From positions 1-36,012 of the forward strand of contig CAISGR010000005.1 of the NCBI GenBank assembly GCA_903884945.1: a stretch of DNA of 36,012 nucleotides, read 5' to 3'. Below are positions 32,264 through 36,012 of this stretch, one piece after another; within the stretch, counting starts at the first letter, position 1, and every line of letters begins with the position of its first letter. The stretch comes from an uncultured bacterium (lineage in GTDB: Bacteria; Pseudomonadota; Alphaproteobacteria; Sphingomonadales; Sphingomonadaceae). The notes beneath the pieces were generated by a model, which was given only the letters and a program-made list of their open reading frames with translations, ran no database searches and was not told where the DNA came from. Both the position numbers and the translations under genes were made by a program.

Positions 32264-33322
32264 ATGATGTTGACGCGGCGTGATCTGTACAAGGGCATGT
32301 CGGCGATCGGGGCCACCCTGCTCCTGGCGCCAGCCGCCAGAGCCCTCTCGGCGGTCGGAGCAGTCGACCCGCTGAAATTCGTCGATCCCGAATTGCGCGC
32401 GGCCGCGCAGGCGATGCTGGCGCAGCCCGTGCCGGCGATGACGCGACAGGCGTTGCCGTCACTGCGTGCATCATGGGTAGCGCCCGCGACGCTGCCGCCA
32501 CCTGCCCCGGCGGTCGACCTGCGTCACATCCCGATTCCGCACGGCGAACCCGCCGTCTCCGTGCAGGTGATCGGCGCAAACCCGCGCGGCGCGGCCCGCC
32601 CCGCGATCCTGCACATCCATGGCGGGGGCATGATCTCGGGCCGTGCGCAGAACATGACGTCGTTTTGCCAGACCGTCGCTGCGGAACTGGATTGCGTCAT
32701 CGTCAATGTGGATTACCGCCTCTCGCCGGAGACACCCTATCCCGGGCCGGTGGAAGATAATTATCGGGCGCTCGAATGGGTTTACCGCAACGCCGCAGCA
32801 CTCGGGGTCGATCCGCTGCGGATCGCGATCATGGGCGAAAGTGCGGGAGGCGGGCTTGCCGCGCTGCTCGCGATTGTCGCGCGAGACCGCGGCGAGGTTC
32901 CAATTTGCTGCCAGATTCTGCTTTACCCGATGCTCGACGACCGGACCGGCAGCACGCGCCCCGTCCCGCCGCACATCGGCGGGATCGGTTGGTCGGCGGA
33001 GGCGAACGCCTTCGGATGGAGTGCCTTTCTGGGCGTGCCCGCCGGTTCGGACCGGGTGCCGCCCAACGCAGTGCCGGCACGAGTCGCGAATCTAAACGGC
33101 CTGCCCCCGACCTTTATCGGCGTGGGGGCGATCGATCTGTTCGTTGACGAGGACATCGCCTTTGCACGCCGGCTGATCGAGGCGGGCGTGCCGACGCAAC
33201 TTCATGTGACGCCGGGCGCCTATCATGCTTTCGATTTCGTCGTCCCCACCGCCCGCGTCTCGCGGGAATTTACCGCCGCCTGGAAGAGCGCGCTCAAGGC
33301 CGCCATCGCGGTGCGGCCCTGA
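32264..33322 (+). CDS. Exported alpha/beta hydrolase, hormone-sensitive-lipase type
   Basis: The product has 352 residues. The start is the first of two ATGs after GGAGGAGAGG. A twin-arginine signal is visible (MMLTRRDLYKGMSAIGATLL). The HSL-family oxyanion motif is HIHGGGMISG with HGGG at 119-122, and DYRLSPETPYP follows it. The nucleophile is S193 in GESAGGGLAA, an acidic residue lies in GAIDLFVDED, and the catalytic His is in PGAYHAFD. Such enzymes hydrolyse short-chain or acetyl esters. It opens a three-gene run: its stop shares one base with the next ATG, and the MFS gene follows. Operator O4 lies just upstream, so it is probably LacI-controlled. Export suggests deacylation of the imported substrate in the periplasm. 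Confidence 0.92.
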   Translation: MMLTRRDLYKGMSAIGATLLLAPAARALSAVGAVDPLKFVDPELRAAAQAMLAQPVPAMTRQALPSLRASWVAPATLPPPAPAVDLRHIPIPHGEPAVSVQVIGANPRGAARPAILHIHGGGMISGRAQNMTSFCQTVAAELDCVIVNVDYRLSPETPYPGPVEDNYRALEWVYRNAAALGVDPLRIAIMGESAGGGLAALLAIVARDRGEVPICCQILLYPMLDDRTGSTRPVPPHIGGIGWSAEANAFGWSAFLGVPAGSDRVPPNAVPARVANLNGLPPTFIGVGAIDLFVDEDIAFARRLIEAGVPTQLHVTPGAYHAFDFVVPTARVSREFTAAWKSALKAAIAVRP

Positions 33323-34359
33323 TGCGCCCGCCTGACAAGACGTGCGGAATCGACACCTCGCCCGAGGGGCTCGTTTCGCCCGGGATCAGCCGCCGCGCGA
33401 TCCTCGCCGCGGCCGGAGCCGGCGTCGTGCTGCCGCAGATATCGGCAGCTCAAGCCCGGGCAGCGCCATCCGGGCCGCTCGGCCCGCTGTCCGCGAGCTG
33501 GCGGAGCGCCGAAACCCTGTCGCTCTGGCAGGGTGCGCCGCCGGAGCATGGATACCGCGCCCTGCCAGTCCCGGCGGAGTCTCCGCCCGGCTTCCTGCGC
33601 AACATCTCTTCGCCCACACTTCACGTCTTCCGCCCGCGCCTGGCCAACCGGCGAGCCGTGTTGCTAATGCCGGGCGGCGCCTACAGCTTCGTGGTGGGCA
33701 CCCACGAGGGAGCCGATACCGCAGACCGATTGACGGCGCTGGGATACACAGTGTTCGTCCTCGCCTATCGGCTGCCCGGCGAAGGCTGGAGCAATCGCTG
33801 GAACGTTCCCCTGCAGGACGCGCAGCGCGCGATCCGGCTCGTTCGCGCGAACGCGGCGCGATATAGCATCGATCAAGCCAAGGTCGCGGTACTGGGCTAT
33901 TCGGCGGGCGGTCATCTGGCCGCTTCGCTGGCGACGGGGTTCGCCGACCCGGTCTATGCGCCACGGGATGCCGTCGATGCGCTCGACCCGCGGCCGTCGG
34001 CGGCCGGCCTGATCTATCCGGTGATTACCCTGACCCCCCGCTATACCAATCCGCAGAGCGCAGCATCACTGCTCGGCCCGACCCCAAGCGAAACGCTGAT
34101 CGCGCAGCGCTCACCGGAATTGCACGTGACCGCCGCCACGCCGCCGGCCTTTCTCGTGCACGCGCTCGACGATCCGGCAGTCCCGCCTGAAAACAGCTTC
34201 ATGATGCTATCGGCATTGCGTTCGGCCCGGGTCCCTGCCGAGGCGCATTTCTTCGAGCGCGGCGGGCACGGCTTCGGCCTGGGTTCGGCAGACGCGCCGA
34301 ACGGCCAATGGCCGGCACTGTTCGACTCCTGGCTGGGCCAACACTTTGCCTCGACATGA
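33322..34359 (+). CDS. Exported alpha/beta hydrolase, BD-FAE/acetyl-xylan-esterase-like
   Basis: The product has 345 residues. The ATG shares base 33322 with the stop of the preceding gene. A Tat-like signal is present (SRRAILAAAGAGVVLP, 23-38). The oxyanion strand is LLMPGGAYSFVVGTHEG, with PGGAY in place of HGGG. The nucleophile is S194 in GYSAGGHLA, the acid D284 lies in LVHALDDPAVPPE and H316 in ERGGHGFGLG. This pattern is common in carbohydrate acetyl or feruloyl esterases found in polysaccharide and glycoside loci. Two esterases in tandem imply a substrate with more than one acyl group, or two acyl types. The MFS carrier for the released sugar follows directly. Confidence 0.9.
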   Translation: MRPPDKTCGIDTSPEGLVSPGISRRAILAAAGAGVVLPQISAAQARAAPSGPLGPLSASWRSAETLSLWQGAPPEHGYRALPVPAESPPGFLRNISSPTLHVFRPRLANRRAVLLMPGGAYSFVVGTHEGADTADRLTALGYTVFVLAYRLPGEGWSNRWNVPLQDAQRAIRLVRANAARYSIDQAKVAVLGYSAGGHLAASLATGFADPVYAPRDAVDALDPRPSAAGLIYPVITLTPRYTNPQSAASLLGPTPSETLIAQRSPELHVTAATPPAFLVHALDDPAVPPENSFMMLSALRSARVPAEAHFFERGGHGFGLGSADAPNGQWPALFDSWLGQHFAST

Positions 34360-34397
34360 CGCCCGAGGGCACCCAGACCATCGCTTGGAGATCAGCC

Positions 34398-35729
34398 GTG
34401 ACCAACGCGCATAAGCCGCATCTCTCGCTTTTGCGGATCATCGAGATGAACCTCGGCTTTCTCGGGCTGCAGTTCAGCTTCGGATTGCAGCAATCGAACA
34501 TGGCGCCGATCTATTCCTATCTCGGGGCCGATGAAGCCAGCATACCGTTGCTGCAGCTTGCCGGGCCGCTGACCGGGTTGTTGATCCAGCCCCTGATCGG
34601 CGCGATGAGCGACCGGACGGCCTCCCGCTGGGGCCGTCGGACGCCCTATTTCCTGTTCGGCGCCATTCTGTGCTCGATCGGGCTGTTCGCCATGCCGCTC
34701 AGCCCCACGATTCTTGCTGCGGTGTGCACGCTGTGGATCCTGGATGCCGGCAACAACATCACGATGGAGCCGTACCGCGCCTATGTCAGCGACCGCCTGT
34801 CCGACGATCAGCGCAACTTCGGCTTCCTGTCCCAAAGCGCGTTCACCGGCCTCGGGCAAATGCTTGCCTATCTCGCGCCGACCTTCATGGTCAACGCGCT
34901 CGGCTTCGACGTGAACGCAGTCGATTCCCACAATATCCCGATCATTACGCGCGCCGCCTTCACGATCGGCGCGGTGCTGTCGTTCACGACGATCGCCTGG
35001 TCGATCCTTCGCGTCCGCGAATTGCCGTTGAGCGAGGATGCGCGTGCGATCATCGCGGCCAAGTCGCGGTCGATCGGCGCAACGCTGGGCGAGATCTGGG
35101 ACGCGATCCTCACGATGCCGATGACGATGCGCAAGCTGGCGTTGATGAGCCTGTTCCAGTGGTATGCCATGTTCGCCTATTGGAACTACGTGATCTATTC
35201 GATCAGCCGCTCGGTTTACGGCGAGACCAATCCGTTGTCCGAGGGCTTTCGCCGGGCGGTGCTCGACAACGGAGTCCTTGGCGGCTTCTACAATGGCGTA
35301 GCCTTCGTGGCAGCGCTGGCCATGGTGCCGCTGGCACGGCGGTGGGGCGCGGCGGCGACGCATTCGGCCTGCCTCGTGGCGGCCGGGATCGGCATGTTCG
35401 CCATACCGCACATATCGGACAAGGCGTGGCTGTTCCTGCCCGCAATCGGCATCGGGCTGGGCTGGGCGAGCATCATGGGCAACCCCTATATCATCCTGTC
35501 GAACAGCATCCCGCCCGAACGGACCGGCGTTTATATGGGCATCTTCAATATGATGATCGTCACTCCGATGCTGCTCAACGCCGCCACCATGCCGCTTTAT
35601 TTCAACACGCTGCTGGGCGGCGACGCGCGCAACGTACTCACCCTGTGCGGCGTGCTGATGCTTGCGGCCGCGGCATGTGTCCTTTGGGCGCGCGACCCGC
35701 GGCCCGAAAAGATCCCCGCCATGCCATGA
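34398..35729 (+). CDS. MFS sugar transporter, SLC45/GPH-like
   Basis: This 12-helix carrier has 443 residues from the GTG at 34398, which follows TTGGAG at good spacing. An ATG at 34356 overlapping the previous stop is a coupled alternative that adds 14 residues. TM1 has MNLGFLGLQFSFGLQQSNMA, and the loop motif is QPLIGAMSDRTASRWGRRTP, the signature of SLC45-type sucrose/maltose and related glycoside symporters. LDAGNNITMEPYRAYVSD in TM4 and the next loop is also typical. A sugar carrier in a LacI-controlled locus with two exported esterases implies import of a deacylated glycoside or sugar. It converges on the next gene with 11 bases between stops and no visible terminator. Confidence 0.92.
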   Translation: MTNAHKPHLSLLRIIEMNLGFLGLQFSFGLQQSNMAPIYSYLGADEASIPLLQLAGPLTGLLIQPLIGAMSDRTASRWGRRTPYFLFGAILCSIGLFAMPLSPTILAAVCTLWILDAGNNITMEPYRAYVSDRLSDDQRNFGFLSQSAFTGLGQMLAYLAPTFMVNALGFDVNAVDSHNIPIITRAAFTIGAVLSFTTIAWSILRVRELPLSEDARAIIAAKSRSIGATLGEIWDAILTMPMTMRKLALMSLFQWYAMFAYWNYVIYSISRSVYGETNPLSEGFRRAVLDNGVLGGFYNGVAFVAALAMVPLARRWGAAATHSACLVAAGIGMFAIPHISDKAWLFLPAIGIGLGWASIMGNPYIILSNSIPPERTGVYMGIFNMMIVTPMLLNAATMPLYFNTLLGGDARNVLTLCGVLMLAAAACVLWARDPRPEKIPAMP

Positions 35730-35740
35730 CGATGGCTGGG

Positions 35741-36012
35741 TCAGCAGGCCTCGCGCGCCCGCGAAGGCCCCAGGAGGAAAGCGAACGCATCGTCCAGTCG
35801 CGCGCGCCAGGCCGCTTCGTCATGGCCTCCATGGGGATAGAGGCGCGCGATCATGTCGACTCCGTCGACATAGCCGAGTCCTGACAGCGCCTGGACGATC
35901 GCGGCGTGCGTCGGCGCGTAGAAGCGATCTATGCCGATCGCACCGCGGTCCAGCCACAACCGGTGGCTCCCTGCGCGCGGCAGGCAGGCGCGCGCGTAAT
36001 CCGCGACGGCCG
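35741..36012 (-). CDS. Putative-esterase (PF00756-like) C-terminal part, cut by window end
   Basis: About 90 C-terminal residues are visible; the frame runs open off the window. The segment SHRLWLDRGAIGIDRFYAP, then QALSGLGYVDGVDMIA and PHGGHDEAAWRARL ending in FAFLLG, matches the end of enterochelin-esterase/esterase-D-like hydrolases. The His of GGHDE is the likely catalytic base and RLDDAFAFLLG the last helix. The nucleophile lies outside the window. It belongs to the same family as the esterase at 18035 but is clearly a different gene. It may extend the esterase set of the LacI locus. A TTG at 35959 is an internal codon, not the start. Confidence 0.75.
   Translation of the reverse strand, partial: AVADYARACLPRAGSHRLWLDRGAIGIDRFYAPTHAAIVQALSGLGYVDGVDMIARLYPHGGHDEAAWRARLDDAFAFLLGPSRAREAC

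Noticed and set aside
1..36012. tRNA, rRNA, CRISPR array, insertion sequence, phage or plasmid origin
   Set aside because: Read on both strands, I found no CCA-ended cloverleaf, no regularly spaced repeats, no transposase or integrase motif, and no terminal inverted repeats.

Overview
The window is GC-rich, gene-dense bacterial DNA that looks chromosomal and comes from an alphaproteobacterium, most likely a sphingomonad (Sphingomonadaceae). I infer this from three TonB-dependent receptors with the IVVTAQ-type plug start, the many short ATGA/GTGA gene overlaps, and the gene content. The genus cannot be resolved. I see no rRNA, tRNA, transposase, integrase or CRISPR array. The window cuts a gene at each end.

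Region 1 (1-8840) is a divergent catabolic locus. Leftward run a Gfo/Idh/MocA protein, a TonB receptor, a PhyH-type Fe(II)/2-oxoglutarate dioxygenase and a hexuronate-type MFS carrier (cut by the window edge). Rightward run an aldo/keto reductase, an SsuD-like FMNH2-dependent sulfonate monooxygenase, a Tat-exported sulfite dehydrogenase and its cytochrome c. The best reading is oxidative desulfonation of a sulfonated sugar. Sulfoquinovose or its glycosides is the leading candidate: outer-membrane uptake, glycoside opening, C-S cleavage to a 6-oxo sugar plus sulfite, reduction to glucose, and sulfite oxidation. This combination in a sphingomonad, with a TonB receptor and a second oxygenase, is the most interesting system in the window.

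Region 2 (8857-15944) is mostly ordinary. It holds a hydrolase-like protein that has lost its nucleophile, a small lipoprotein with a clear terminator, a TauE/SafE permease, kynU and kynA with a divergent Lrp/AsnC regulator (kynurenine pathway), a DUF4403 lipoprotein and an exported EF-hand protein.

Region 3 (15971-26897) holds two exported esterases, then an IclR regulator followed by a co-directional operon: TonB receptor, TauD/TfdA dioxygenase, ThDP-dependent enzyme and MFS carrier. The last three genes overlap by 4 bases. The substrate is unknown. Palindromes lie upstream of the receptor and over a TATAAT box of the carboxylesterase.

Region 4 (26994-36012) is a LacI-controlled locus. It has a short neutral-ceramidase-like hydrolase, a third TonB receptor, the LacI regulator, two Tat-signal alpha/beta hydrolases, a sugar-type MFS carrier and the end of another esterase. 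Four copies of CAATCGATTG, all intergenic, sit in front of these genes and define a probable local regulon. The theme is uptake of an acylated, possibly sugar-containing substrate and its stepwise de-esterification.
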